The translations under genes and the position numbers were made by a program. From assembly GCA_021325575.1 (NCBI GenBank), contig JAJPGW010000010.1, positions 1 to 64,000 of the forward strand: 64,000 nucleotides of DNA. The letters run 5' to 3'. Source of the DNA: Gammaproteobacteria bacterium (GTDB taxonomy: Bacteria; Pseudomonadota; Gammaproteobacteria; DSM-16500). Shown piece after piece: positions 35,043 through 44,306 of this stretch. Numbering within the stretch: position 1 is the first letter of the stretch; every line of letters begins with the position of its first letter. The notes beneath the pieces were generated by a model. It was not told the origin of the DNA, made no database searches, and worked only from the letters and a program-made list of their open reading frames with translations.

Positions 35043-36764
35043 ATGAAAAAGAAGAGCATCATCCAGATCGCTAAACGACTATTGATTGGCCTGAGCCTGT
35101 TTTTCATTCATAACGCTTATGCCGTGGATGTTCTTCCTTCCAGTGTTGAACCGGGTGTTGTCAGTAGACAACTCTCTGCGCCTTCCATTGAACCGCAACA
35201 ATTTGGCCCTTCCAAAGTTAAACATGAAGAAGAAAAACCCCCGAGTCCCTTGGGCCCGCAAGCCGCATTAATAAAATTTAAATTGCAAAAAATTACCCTT
35301 GAAGGCAATCATGTTTACAGCACCCGTGAACTCTCCAAGTTATATCAGGACAAATTGGGTAAAGTGATTAGCGTTGCCCAATTAGAAGAGATTGTGCAGT
35401 CGATTACGAATTATTATCGCAATAATGGTTATATTTTATCGCGTGCCATTTTGCCGCCGCAGCATGTTGCAAATGGTGCTGTGACAATTCGTGTCATAGA
35501 AGGTTACATTGCGAATGTGACGGTTCAAGGTACACCGCAAAATTCACGCTGTATCATTCAAGCCTATGGCAATAAGATAAAAAGATCTCGCCCTTTGAAA
35601 CTGAGCGTGATGGAATATTATTTACGTTTAGCCAATGAAATTCCGGGTACCAGCGTACGTGCCGTGTTGGAACCTTCAAAAACTAACGTAGGCGCATCCG
35701 ATGTCGCGTTAGTGGTCGAGCATAAAACCTTCGAAGGTTACATTTCTTATGACAACTATGGAACCTTGTATTTAGGGCCGAATCAAGTGACTGGCAGCGT
35801 TTCTGCCAATTCACTTTATCAATCGGGTGATGCCACGCGTTTAACCATGATTCGAACCACGCGTCCGCAAGAATTAAAATATGTGGATTTGTTCCACGAA
35901 TTCCCCATCGGTACCAACGGCATGCGTGGCGCATTCGATATCAATGATGCACGCACTATGCCAGGCTTGAATCTCGCACCGTTAAAAATTGATGGGGATG
36001 CGACGACGTCTTATGCCTCGGTTCAATATCCTCTGATTCGCGCGCAAGACCAGGATTTAACGTTAATCGGTAGTGCAAATTATATCGATAGCGGAACGCG
36101 ATCTTTTTCATTCCAGTTATATGATGATCATATTCGTACCTTAAAAGGGGGTGCTAATTATGATTTTGCCGACCGGTTTAAGGGATCTAATTCGATGGGT
36201 TTATTCATCGAGCAAGGGATTCCTGTCGCAGGCGCTTCGCAAAATTCTAATTCGTTGACGGTTTCGCGGTTTGGCGCAGATGGTATTTTTACTAAATTTG
36301 ATGGATCGGCGGGTCGTGTGCAGCAATTGTTTGGACGTTTTTCAGCATTTATCTATCTCACGGGTCAATATTCTTGTCAGCCATTACTTGCCTCCGAACA
36401 ATTTCCATTTGGTGGTCCGCAATTAGGTCGTGGTTATGATCCTGCAGAAATCATTGGTGATCAGGGTCTCGCTGGAACCTTTGAATTACGTATGGATAAT
36501 CCAGTGGGTTTCCCACTGTTCCAGTCCTATGAACCTTATGCGTTTTATGATGCGGGTGCCATCTGGAATAGAAAAAACGTCATTGGCGTTAAACAAAAAC
36601 AAAGCGCGACCTCACTGGGCGGCGGTGTGCGGTTTTATCTTTCCAAAAATTTCAGCGCGAATTTGATGATTGCGCAACCTCTAACGAAACAAATTCAATC
36701 TTGGGAAGTGATTGGCCAAGGGCGTCAGCCGCGAGGTTATTTCAGTATTACGGCTTCTGTGTAA
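35043..36764 (+). CDS. TpsB/ShlB-family outer-membrane transporter
   Basis: A 573-aa two-partner-secretion translocator. It has a signal peptide (residues about 1-27), a Pro-rich plug-like region, POTRA domains (about 75-230: KFKLQKITLEGNHVYSTREL and VRVIEGYI-like motifs), and a 16-strand ShlB-type beta barrel (about 230-573). In the barrel, QLGRGYDPAEIIGDQG and YDAGAIWN correspond to the conserved L6/strand motifs. Such proteins secrete a large TpsA exoprotein, but no TpsA gene lies nearby. The divergent cyclase and the FecR protein are its neighbours. Confidence 0.9.
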   Translation: MKKKSIIQIAKRLLIGLSLFFIHNAYAVDVLPSSVEPGVVSRQLSAPSIEPQQFGPSKVKHEEEKPPSPLGPQAALIKFKLQKITLEGNHVYSTRELSKLYQDKLGKVISVAQLEEIVQSITNYYRNNGYILSRAILPPQHVANGAVTIRVIEGYIANVTVQGTPQNSRCIIQAYGNKIKRSRPLKLSVMEYYLRLANEIPGTSVRAVLEPSKTNVGASDVALVVEHKTFEGYISYDNYGTLYLGPNQVTGSVSANSLYQSGDATRLTMIRTTRPQELKYVDLFHEFPIGTNGMRGAFDINDARTMPGLNLAPLKIDGDATTSYASVQYPLIRAQDQDLTLIGSANYIDSGTRSFSFQLYDDHIRTLKGGANYDFADRFKGSNSMGLFIEQGIPVAGASQNSNSLTVSRFGADGIFTKFDGSAGRVQQLFGRFSAFIYLTGQYSCQPLLASEQFPFGGPQLGRGYDPAEIIGDQGLAGTFELRMDNPVGFPLFQSYEPYAFYDAGAIWNRKNVIGVKQKQSATSLGGGVRFYLSKNFSANLMIAQPLTKQIQSWEVIGQGRQPRGYFSITASV

Positions 36765-36831
36765 ATTCATGCATCGCGCTTTCAGCGCTTGTTTTCTCAT
36801 TGTATCTTTATCAAGCAACCTTCTTGTCATA

Positions 36832-36860
36832 TTGAACAATAATTTCATATCAATTACAAT
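36832..36860 (+). promoter_or_regulatory. Sigma-70-like promoter of the 36896 gene
   Basis: TTGAAC (36832-36837), a 17-bp spacer, TACAAT (36855-36860). It places the start about 28 bp before the ATG. No TTAA tandem box is present. Confidence 0.5.
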
Positions 36861-36895
36861 ATAGAATAAATTATATACAAATCAGGATAATTATT

Positions 36896-38476
36896 ATGTT
36901 TCAAACAAGAACAGTTCCCTTTCCTAAAGAGATGCGAACCAAATTGTTAGAAGAGGCTTTTGGTTTACTTAATGGGGGAAAACCGGCAGAAGCTTTGGAA
37001 AAGTTCAAGAATTTGGAAAAGATATACAAGGCCAATAATCTTCATCCCACTAATATTCAGATTAATCAGGCCAGGTGTCATCTGGAGATGAAAAAGTATG
37101 GAGAGGCTAAAAAATGTCTCGCTGCAATTGACGACAAAAAATTCGATTTCTTTCCACCCGGAGTCCAGCGCGATTATTGTTTGACCTATGATCGATATTA
37201 CAAATCATTATTTCGAGAGGTGGATCATAAAATTGAAAATTTAAAAAAAGCTAAAAAAATGCTAGAAAGAATTCCTGATAGTTTTAAAGAAACACCGGGA
37301 GTTAAAAATGCTTTCGCATTTTGGGATTTTTTAAATGAGGGTGTTTATTCGCCAGAAGTGGGTGACGAAAAAGATAAACAACAAGATAGTGTGGATGATT
37401 TAATCGGTAAAATTCAAAATGAAAAACTGACCGATCAAGAAATCCAACGCATGCTGGATGCAGCAAAGGAAGAAAAAAGAAGTCGGCATAAAATGAAAAT
37501 ATTAAAAGTGTTAAATAATAAATGCCCTAAATTTCGAGGATTATTGGAAACATTAGAAAAAGCAGTCGAAGACGTACCAGATGAATACAGTCAACTCACT
37601 TTAGCAAATTGCTATGGTAAAAATGGAAGAGACATTGAAGCAAGAAGACTTTTTGAAAAATTAATTAACGCGAATTCATCATTTTGGAAAGCAAAAATTC
37701 AATATGCAGGATACCTCCAGAGTATTGAATGCTTTGAAGAAAGTATCCCTATTTTAGAATCAATTACTAAATTTGATTTATCAAAATCAGGTTCGCCGCC
37801 AACAATTATTTTGAGTAAAGCACATGGAAGTTTGGCATGCGCATACAGAAATTTAGGAGACAGACAATTAGCGGCTCTGCACGATGAAAGGAAATTAGAA
37901 TTAAAACCAAATGATGCGCCTACACTTTCAAATCAAGGTAAAGAGATGCCTGGAACGATGAAACGAGGCAGAAGAGTTCCAACAGCAAACAAACTGGATA
38001 AACTCCAGCAATCACGACATGCTAATCCCTTACGTTGGGCGAGGCTTCATGGGGGAACAGCCATTCCAGTACCCTTGATACCAGAGGATGAGATAAAACA
38101 AGTTGCAACGCCGGAACTGAAAATGCCCGCTCAATCGAAAAAGAAAAAAAGAAAACGAAAAACCAAAAAATCTGGCGAGTTGCATTCAGCAAAGGTCCAG
38201 GAAGTTCCAAAGAAAGAAGAAGTAAAGGCAGAGCAGCAAAAACCTTCTGATTTAGCCCCAGTTCCTAAAGAAAAAGTAACAACGATTACTTTTCAACCAA
38301 TGCCGGAAATCCCTGATTTAGTTGATCCACTATCCGCCGTACCTGTTATTCCAAGACCGAGAGAAAGTTATTGCAGAAAATTTGGAATGTTTGCAGTGTC
38401 TGTGGCAAGGATTCTTCATCTTCGATCCGGAGCCGTTTCATCTTGTTCTCACAATGCTCCGTCGCTATCAGGGTAA
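36896..38476 (+). CDS. TPR-like orphan protein with basic C-terminal cluster
   Basis: A 526-aa protein. Residues about 15-110 and 225-345 look like degenerate tetratricopeptide repeats (LLNGGKPAEALEKFKNLEKI, ANCYGKNGRDIEARRLFEKL, ACAYRNLGDRQLAALHDERK). A linker and a lysine/arginine cluster follow (KKKKRKRKTKK, residues about 417-427) that could be a nuclear localisation signal in a host cell. AGGA lies 8 nt before the ATG. The last about 40 residues look unlike protein, while the +1 frame reads naturally (DREKVIAENLECLQCLWQG), so a late frameshift is possible. Effector role is inferred only. Confidence 0.7.
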   Translation: MFQTRTVPFPKEMRTKLLEEAFGLLNGGKPAEALEKFKNLEKIYKANNLHPTNIQINQARCHLEMKKYGEAKKCLAAIDDKKFDFFPPGVQRDYCLTYDRYYKSLFREVDHKIENLKKAKKMLERIPDSFKETPGVKNAFAFWDFLNEGVYSPEVGDEKDKQQDSVDDLIGKIQNEKLTDQEIQRMLDAAKEEKRSRHKMKILKVLNNKCPKFRGLLETLEKAVEDVPDEYSQLTLANCYGKNGRDIEARRLFEKLINANSSFWKAKIQYAGYLQSIECFEESIPILESITKFDLSKSGSPPTIILSKAHGSLACAYRNLGDRQLAALHDERKLELKPNDAPTLSNQGKEMPGTMKRGRRVPTANKLDKLQQSRHANPLRWARLHGGTAIPVPLIPEDEIKQVATPELKMPAQSKKKKRKRKTKKSGELHSAKVQEVPKKEEVKAEQQKPSDLAPVPKEKVTTITFQPMPEIPDLVDPLSAVPVIPRPRESYCRKFGMFAVSVARILHLRSGAVSSCSHNAPSLSG

Positions 38477-38484
38477 ATTTATAA

Positions 38485-40662
38485 TTATATCGATGTTTTC
38501 GGAATCACTTTGGTGGTATTGGCGTTGATAGAATCTAGGAAAATGAGCAAAGCCAGCTGCTCTCGTTCGCGCATTTTTTCAAAGGAAATATCTTCGAACA
38601 TTAATTTTGCCAGCGGTTCTATTGCTTGCGGTGAAATAAATGCTTCGACATTGATAATATATTTATTCCATTCCGGATTTTTTTCTAATTTTGTGATGGC
38701 TTGATCAATCGGTTCTTTAAAAGCCGATTGTAAAAAATAAAGGAGTTTTTTATCTTGTTTAGTAATTTCAGCAACATATTGTCTGCACTCTTCTTCGTTG
38801 CCCCAGTTTTTCCAGGCGTAAAGAAGATCAATTAATTTAGGGTGTTCAACCAACCTTCCGTTTTCGGCCCAATACATGATTTTTCCGACGGCTAATTTTT
38901 GCAGGGCCGTCAGTTGTTCGGGATTAAAATCTCGATGTTCTAAGGGTAAAAAAGTATCTTCCGTTTCGCTGTGTTCTTGCGCTTGAACATTTAATTCATG
39001 CACAATACTATAAATACTATTGGTCGATTTTTTGATGGCATTTCGAAAAATATCAAAACGTTTTTCACTCAAATCAAATCGTCTCAACAATTGGTGCAAA
39101 ATGCGATGAATACGCATGGGGGTGTTAAAACTGACAAGGGAGGTTTCGCCTTCTGGAAATAAATCGCCACTGTCAATTAGCGCATCAACCACATGATTGA
39201 TATGTTCCGATGGAACCATAGCAGCGCCGGTGCTATCAAATAAATCCAGGAATTTAAGTATTTTATCATCTTGATTCAAACGTAATAAGGCCAAGGCAAA
39301 TCCTTGTTCATCTTTGATCATGGATAAAATGGCATAAAATTCAGCTTCAGGAATTAATCCAACAGGCATGGACATCCGAAAATAAATATCAAACACATCA
39401 GGTGCGCAAATTCGCAAGTTTTTTCTTGCGACCGCTTCAGAATGATAAAAAGTCATTTTCGCATTATAAAGTGTGCGTAAACGAGGAAATAACCGAATTA
39501 GCATCGGAAGCAACATATCAGCGGGAATTTGTTTTGATCGTGCAATAATTTCATCGCAACGTAATTTGTCTTCGGCGATTTTTTCGGGGTCCTGTTCGTA
39601 AACCGTGTCCATCAAATCCGTAAATAAATCTTTGTTTGCACGAATGCCGGCATACACTTCCGGTTCAAATACTTCGAGCGCAGTAATCGCAAAAAAATCG
39701 ACTGGATTTACCACTTCTTTTACATGAATATAACTAAATCCCAATGTATTTATGTAATGGGTAATATCCCGCACATTTCGGAAAAAAAACTTGATGGTTG
39801 AATAATATAAATCAGCCCAGTAATTCTGGCTCCAAGAATCTTCAGGCACGATCGCCATCAATTTTTTTAACCGATCGACAAAAATATTTTCAAGATCCTG
39901 TGGCGAAATCGGTGGAATATCAAATGGCAATTGAATAATTTTATTCAAATAACTTTCGGAATTACCATTGTGAATGCGGCTGATCACGCGCAGCATTTGC
40001 TCTTTGTCGAGCGCCAAGAGATAAACCGTATTTGCATAATCCCCCATGGATTTCACAATCTGAAAAATTTGTCTAATCTCCGCATCTTCCAGTCGCGGAA
40101 TATTATCAATGATCATAATGATTTTATGTTTTTGTTTGCTTAATAATTCATTTAGCTCCGCTTTGACTTGCGTAAGATCGCGGCCCGATTCCCAGCCGTA
40201 AGTTTCTTCGGTCACGGTTTTTCTTTTAAAAAATCGCGTAAAAATATTATGTTTTGGCCGCAACGATTTTGGCACGGGTTGATGAGTAAAAAATGAAATA
40301 TACAGTTCCAGTAGATGAATAATTTTTTCTGAATTTTCCAAATATTCAGCGCGTCGTAATTCAGAAGACAGCCGACGAAAAAAACTAAAAATCAATTGAT
40401 TTTGCCCTGAATAACTCCACGGACTAAAATTCAGAATAACCGGTTTATCTTCATCAAGCATGTTGCTCGCGGCATAACGCAATTCTTGCAGCGTAAGATT
40501 GATGACGGACGTTTTCCCAACCCCTAAGCCACCATACAATCCAATCACAAGACTTTCTGGATTTTTATGGTCCAAGATGCAGCGTGCCAAATATTTAGCA
40601 AACGTGCTACGACCCAGACGATCCTGGTCGCTACTAGTAATTGGGCGATCAGCATCAAACAT
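38485..40662 (-). CDS. KAP-family P-loop NTPase
   Basis: A 725-aa protein with the KAP signature at the N-terminus: MFDADRPI...DRLGRSTFAKYLA, then Walker A GGLGVGKT (residues 44-51) and NFSPWSYSGQNQLIFSFF. The Walker B region is KIIMIIDNIPRLED (Asp186), a variant of the usual DDLDR. The rest is a long helical region without clear membrane segments, unlike many KAP proteins. KAP NTPases are linked to membrane-associated complexes and, in some bacteria, to phage defence. No defence gene lies beside it. It overlaps nothing and is convergent with the TPR-like gene 8 bp away. Confidence 0.88.
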   Translation of the reverse strand: MFDADRPITSSDQDRLGRSTFAKYLARCILDHKNPESLVIGLYGGLGVGKTSVINLTLQELRYAASNMLDEDKPVILNFSPWSYSGQNQLIFSFFRRLSSELRRAEYLENSEKIIHLLELYISFFTHQPVPKSLRPKHNIFTRFFKRKTVTEETYGWESGRDLTQVKAELNELLSKQKHKIIMIIDNIPRLEDAEIRQIFQIVKSMGDYANTVYLLALDKEQMLRVISRIHNGNSESYLNKIIQLPFDIPPISPQDLENIFVDRLKKLMAIVPEDSWSQNYWADLYYSTIKFFFRNVRDITHYINTLGFSYIHVKEVVNPVDFFAITALEVFEPEVYAGIRANKDLFTDLMDTVYEQDPEKIAEDKLRCDEIIARSKQIPADMLLPMLIRLFPRLRTLYNAKMTFYHSEAVARKNLRICAPDVFDIYFRMSMPVGLIPEAEFYAILSMIKDEQGFALALLRLNQDDKILKFLDLFDSTGAAMVPSEHINHVVDALIDSGDLFPEGETSLVSFNTPMRIHRILHQLLRRFDLSEKRFDIFRNAIKKSTNSIYSIVHELNVQAQEHSETEDTFLPLEHRDFNPEQLTALQKLAVGKIMYWAENGRLVEHPKLIDLLYAWKNWGNEEECRQYVAEITKQDKKLLYFLQSAFKEPIDQAITKLEKNPEWNKYIINVEAFISPQAIEPLAKLMFEDISFEKMREREQLALLIFLDSINANTTKVIPKTSI

Positions 40663-40768
40663 AGGCGCCCCTTGTAGAAAATAACTATTTCTACTGAATA
40701 ATTCTATTATAGCAATTTCTTAGGGGTAAAAATGCATTGTTTACTTGAAGAATCAATTAGTTATTTTA

Positions 40769-42202
40769 TCATTCCCACACTTTTCGCAAAGCCCATTGCA
40801 TGATAAACAAAATAATTGCAACGCCAAATGCAATCAGCGTGTAACAAAGAAATGCATGACGATAGATCGTTAATTGCGTCACGGTATTTTGCGCAACGTC
40901 TGGAATGCTTGCAACTTTTGCCAACCAGCCTGCAAATTCGCCGCCAAAACCTAATGCCACAAACCATATACCCATCATCATGCCGGTAAGATGCGGAGGC
41001 GAGAGCACGGTTACTGCCGCTAAACCAATCGGTGATAACAGCATTTCACCTATGGTAATTAGAAAATACGATAACATAATCCATAACGGACTGACCTGAA
41101 ATGTTCCATTAAAAAAATAAGTGCTCGCGACTAAGGTTAAAAAACCCAATGCAATAAAAAATATGGCTATTACGAATTTCACAATCGGCGAGGGATTATG
41201 ATTGCTTTGATTGAGTGTTTGCCAGGACCAGGCAAATAAAGGCCCCAGTAAAATGACGAAAACCCCCTCTAGGGAATAAAATGCGGTGGTTGGCAATGTT
41301 ATTCCAAATACGGTTCTATCCACCACACGATCAATGAATAAATTCACGGAAAAAAACATTTGCCAGTAAATTGCCCAAAATAAAACAGACGAAATAATCA
41401 GAAAATTCAGCATGTACATTTGCTTGCGATATTCTGGATTTTGTTTTTTCGACAGAATGAAAACAAAAAACAGTAAAACAATACCGATCATCGGCAGCAA
41501 CCAATCGCCGACCAGAGAATTTTCCAATAACACACTAATTAGCAGCACAGCAATAAAACAATAAACAAAAATAAACTTTTTTTGCAGCAAAACATTTTCA
41601 GAAGCAGAAATAAATGTTTTATATTTTATTTCACCCCATTTTATACCGGCGGAGAAAGCCAACACCCCAATGATTAAACCAAAGCTCGCCAGTGCAAATC
41701 CTGCATGCCAGCCAAAATGATCTTTGATGACGCCTGAACCAATCCCAGATAATAAAATCCCCAAATTGATCCCAATATAAAAAATAGTAAAACCTGAATC
41801 GCGATTCGGATCACTTGGTGAATAAAGCGCGCCTAACAAACTGGAAATATTCGGTTTAAATAATCCGGTACCCACGACAATGGTTGCCAAGGCAAAATAA
41901 AAAAATCCTGAAGAATGCAATGCCATCAATGCATAACCCAGAATCAGAAAAAAACTACCCCACAAAATCGCCGTTTTAAACCCCAGAAACCGATCAGCTA
42001 AAAAGCCACCTAACATCGGTGCGATATAAGCAAGTGCTGTGAAAACCCCAAGAATGGTGTAACTTTTATTATCAGAAAAACCAAAGGCTTTCGTCATGAA
42101 AAGTACAAGCATCCCTTGCACGACATAAAAACCAAATCGCTCCCACATTTCAGTCAAAAACAAATAAGGTAACGCTTTCGGGTGACGTCTTGTGGCAGTC
42201 AT
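40769..42202 (-). CDS. POT-family di/tripeptide:proton symporter
   Basis: A 477-aa inner-membrane MFS transporter of the POT/PTR type, importing di- and tripeptides with protons. The diagnostic first-helix motif LTEMWERFGFY is present with GGFLADRFLGFKTAILWG and GTGLFKPNISSLLG. Twelve to fourteen hydrophobic helices are visible. I choose ATG 42202 for AGGAG 7 nt upstream; the longer frame from 42253 lacks a ribosome site. Peptide import fits an amino-acid-using intracellular bacterium and the lysine-catabolic genes upstream (inference). Confidence 0.95.
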   Translation of the reverse strand: MTATRRHPKALPYLFLTEMWERFGFYVVQGMLVLFMTKAFGFSDNKSYTILGVFTALAYIAPMLGGFLADRFLGFKTAILWGSFFLILGYALMALHSSGFFYFALATIVVGTGLFKPNISSLLGALYSPSDPNRDSGFTIFYIGINLGILLSGIGSGVIKDHFGWHAGFALASFGLIIGVLAFSAGIKWGEIKYKTFISASENVLLQKKFIFVYCFIAVLLISVLLENSLVGDWLLPMIGIVLLFFVFILSKKQNPEYRKQMYMLNFLIISSVLFWAIYWQMFFSVNLFIDRVVDRTVFGITLPTTAFYSLEGVFVILLGPLFAWSWQTLNQSNHNPSPIVKFVIAIFFIALGFLTLVASTYFFNGTFQVSPLWIMLSYFLITIGEMLLSPIGLAAVTVLSPPHLTGMMMGIWFVALGFGGEFAGWLAKVASIPDVAQNTVTQLTIYRHAFLCYTLIAFGVAIILFIMQWALRKVWE

Positions 42203-42466
42203 TTTTTTCTCCTGATAGGTAAATATCTTAACCTTAAGGGGGGCGATTAACAATCTGAAGTCGCCAATCGACCCTCCCAGTCACCAATCCGTCATCCCGC
42301 GACTCGATGGTTCTCATTTCGCGGATTATCTTTTTGACCAATTTCTACTCATCTTTAGACTAGATAAATATCATCATCTAATTAGGTGAATAATTTTTGC
42401 CTGATTTTGACCCTTCTTGAAGGAATATAATATTAGCTACAAGGATAAAAAAACTAGGAGACTACG
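42203..42466. other. Divergent intergenic region
   Basis: About 260 bp between the POT transporter and the L,D-transpeptidase gene. A short hairpin (CCGCGA near 42297 pairing with TCGCGG near 42319) is present. A TATAAT-like element near 42426-42432 may serve the plus-strand gene. No RNA gene or PmrA-type box is seen. Confidence 0.4.
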
Positions 42467-43051
42467 ATGAGTCCTCGTCATTGGCAGGCTGGTTTTTTGA
42501 TGATGATGGTTTCGGTGGCATTAACAGGATGTGGCCAGGAAATTGAGCCACCCAACCCCGCTGATTTTAATGGGTTGCCACTTTACCAAGGACAAGCGCC
42601 TTATTCTAGCGCCTTCAATGAAGATAAATACAGTTCTCTCATGCCCCAAACGATCGAATCCCATGAAAAAGTGATCATCGTCGATCCCAAAATATATGCC
42701 TGGGGCGCGTATGAAGACAGTCGATTAGTCAAAGCGGGCATTGCAAGTGCAGGCGCTCCGCGTTGCCCTGATAAACCGGGCAGTTGCCGCACTCAAGTGG
42801 GAACATTCCATATCGGAAGGATGGGCGATCAAGATTGTATTTCCCATACTTATCCAATCGGAAAAGGCGGTTCTTTAATGCCTTTTTGCATGTTTTTCAA
42901 TAAAGGCCAATCCTTGCATGGCACACCAGATCAAATGATGGTCGAAGACAATATCAGTCATGGTTGTGTCCACATGCGCATACCGGATGCAGAATGGGTG
43001 CGGTACAATTTTGCGGAATCGGGGACGAAGGTGGTGATATTACCGTATTAA
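42467..43051 (+). CDS. L,D-transpeptidase-family lipoprotein (EnhA-like)
   Basis: A 194-aa protein with a lipoprotein signal (lipobox LTGC, Cys22) and a YkuD/L,D-transpeptidase catalytic domain. The active site HG...SHGCVHMR contains the nucleophile Cys. The CRTQVGTFHIGRMG stretch is typical of the family. It would modify peptidoglycan cross-links or attach proteins in the periplasm. Similar proteins in Legionella are called EnhA (enhanced entry). The next gene, 15 nt on, is an orphan Sel1-like gene; Enh proteins and Sel1 proteins occur together in Legionella entry loci. Confidence 0.9.
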   Translation: MSPRHWQAGFLMMMVSVALTGCGQEIEPPNPADFNGLPLYQGQAPYSSAFNEDKYSSLMPQTIESHEKVIIVDPKIYAWGAYEDSRLVKAGIASAGAPRCPDKPGSCRTQVGTFHIGRMGDQDCISHTYPIGKGGSLMPFCMFFNKGQSLHGTPDQMMVEDNISHGCVHMRIPDAEWVRYNFAESGTKVVILPY

Positions 43052-43066
43052 TTGGAGCAAATTTTC

Positions 43067-44299
43067 ATGACCTGGTCGGATTTCAAAGATCCTCTGCCAA
43101 AAGAATCAAAATCCGACCAAGCAGTTTGGACTGATCCTTTAACAATGGATCCGGAACAGCTTGTAAAAGGTGTCTTAGAGGGAAAGCCTCTTGCCTCAGC
43201 TCAGCTTCATTCAATGATCGGGACGGAGGATTTTTTTGACAATCCAAACTATAGCAATCATGCCAGAGTTTTTAGACAACATTGGAATAGAATTATCCGG
43301 GAAAAAAAAGAAAAAAAAGAACCCTTATCAGGAGGCCAAGAATTTTTTTTAGCCTGTTATTGTGGTCTGAAAGATGATCACCATAAAAAAGATATCCATC
43401 TAAAAAGAGCCGTAAAAGCCGGCAATCTTAATGCCCAACCGATGGTGGTAATTTTTGGCAGAAATATAATGGATTTTTCTGAGGAAACTCAAAAAACATT
43501 AACTGAATTAGCTAAGCAAGGCATCATAACGGCTAAACAATTCCTTCCCTATGTGATTGCAAAAAGTTTTAATACAGCCAATTGGTATCTTGATGACAAA
43601 GACAACAGAGACTGGAATGCTGTTTTTGCTTTAGGGCAGGATCTCGCTCGAATGAATATGGCAGAAGGCTATTTTATTCTTGGAGAATGTTATAGAGCAG
43701 GACTCGGTGTTCTGGCTGATCAAAATAAGGCGGTGAGTTGTTATCGCCAAGCGCTGGAAAAAAGTTCTGGCTATAGAGATTTTTTTTATGAAGCATGCAA
43801 TGGTCATCGCACAGAGATAAATGATGCAATTTTCAGATTATTTTATACTTGGGAAAGGAATAAATTTGTTGTTAAAAAAAATCTGGAACCCAATCTCATT
43901 TTTCAAATGGTGCTAGGTCTTAGCAGCACGAATGGACCATTACCACCGCTTTTAATGGAATTATTTCGGGATTTATCCACGAATAAAGATCATAAAATTA
44001 AATTTAACGAGTTGGTCGATCAAGAAACACCTGAACGATTTGCGAAATTTTTAGAATTTTTAAGTAAAGTCCAAGAAGAACCTGATTTAGCAAACACACT
44101 TCGAGAAAACAGAAAACAATTTTTGGCAGAAAGACAACAAAATATCGCTGAAGTAACAAATGTCGCTATTCCCCATCCGGGATTAACTCAACTGGTATTA
44201 TCTTTTTTCGCTAAAGAAAATCCTATTAATAATCCTGAGCCAGATGAAACCGATGAGCCAGATCAATCTATTGCATCTAAAAAGGATTCAAAAAAATAA
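43067..44299 (+). CDS. Orphan 410-aa protein with a Sel1-like repeat
   Basis: Mostly helical protein without signal peptide. One clear Sel1-like repeat is at residues about 199-233 (AEGYFILGECYRAGLGVL...QNKAVSCYRQAL); flanking helices may be degenerate copies. The tail is acidic, rich in Asp, Glu and Pro (NPEPDETDEPD). I choose ATG 43067 because GGAG precedes it; TTG 43052 lies directly behind the transpeptidase stop and overlaps that ribosome site. It is probably cotranscribed with the transpeptidase. Sel1 proteins mediate protein contacts and include Legionella entry factors, so a host-interaction role is plausible but unproven. Confidence 0.75.
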   Translation: MTWSDFKDPLPKESKSDQAVWTDPLTMDPEQLVKGVLEGKPLASAQLHSMIGTEDFFDNPNYSNHARVFRQHWNRIIREKKEKKEPLSGGQEFFLACYCGLKDDHHKKDIHLKRAVKAGNLNAQPMVVIFGRNIMDFSEETQKTLTELAKQGIITAKQFLPYVIAKSFNTANWYLDDKDNRDWNAVFALGQDLARMNMAEGYFILGECYRAGLGVLADQNKAVSCYRQALEKSSGYRDFFYEACNGHRTEINDAIFRLFYTWERNKFVVKKNLEPNLIFQMVLGLSSTNGPLPPLLMELFRDLSTNKDHKIKFNELVDQETPERFAKFLEFLSKVQEEPDLANTLRENRKQFLAERQQNIAEVTNVAIPHPGLTQLVLSFFAKENPINNPEPDETDEPDQSIASKKDSKK

Positions 44300-44306
44300 T
44301 AATTTC

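Noticed and set aside
42290-42330. Hairpin upstream of the transpeptidase gene as a terminator or riboswitch
   Set aside because: The stem is only six base pairs with a long loop and no conserved aptamer features are visible.
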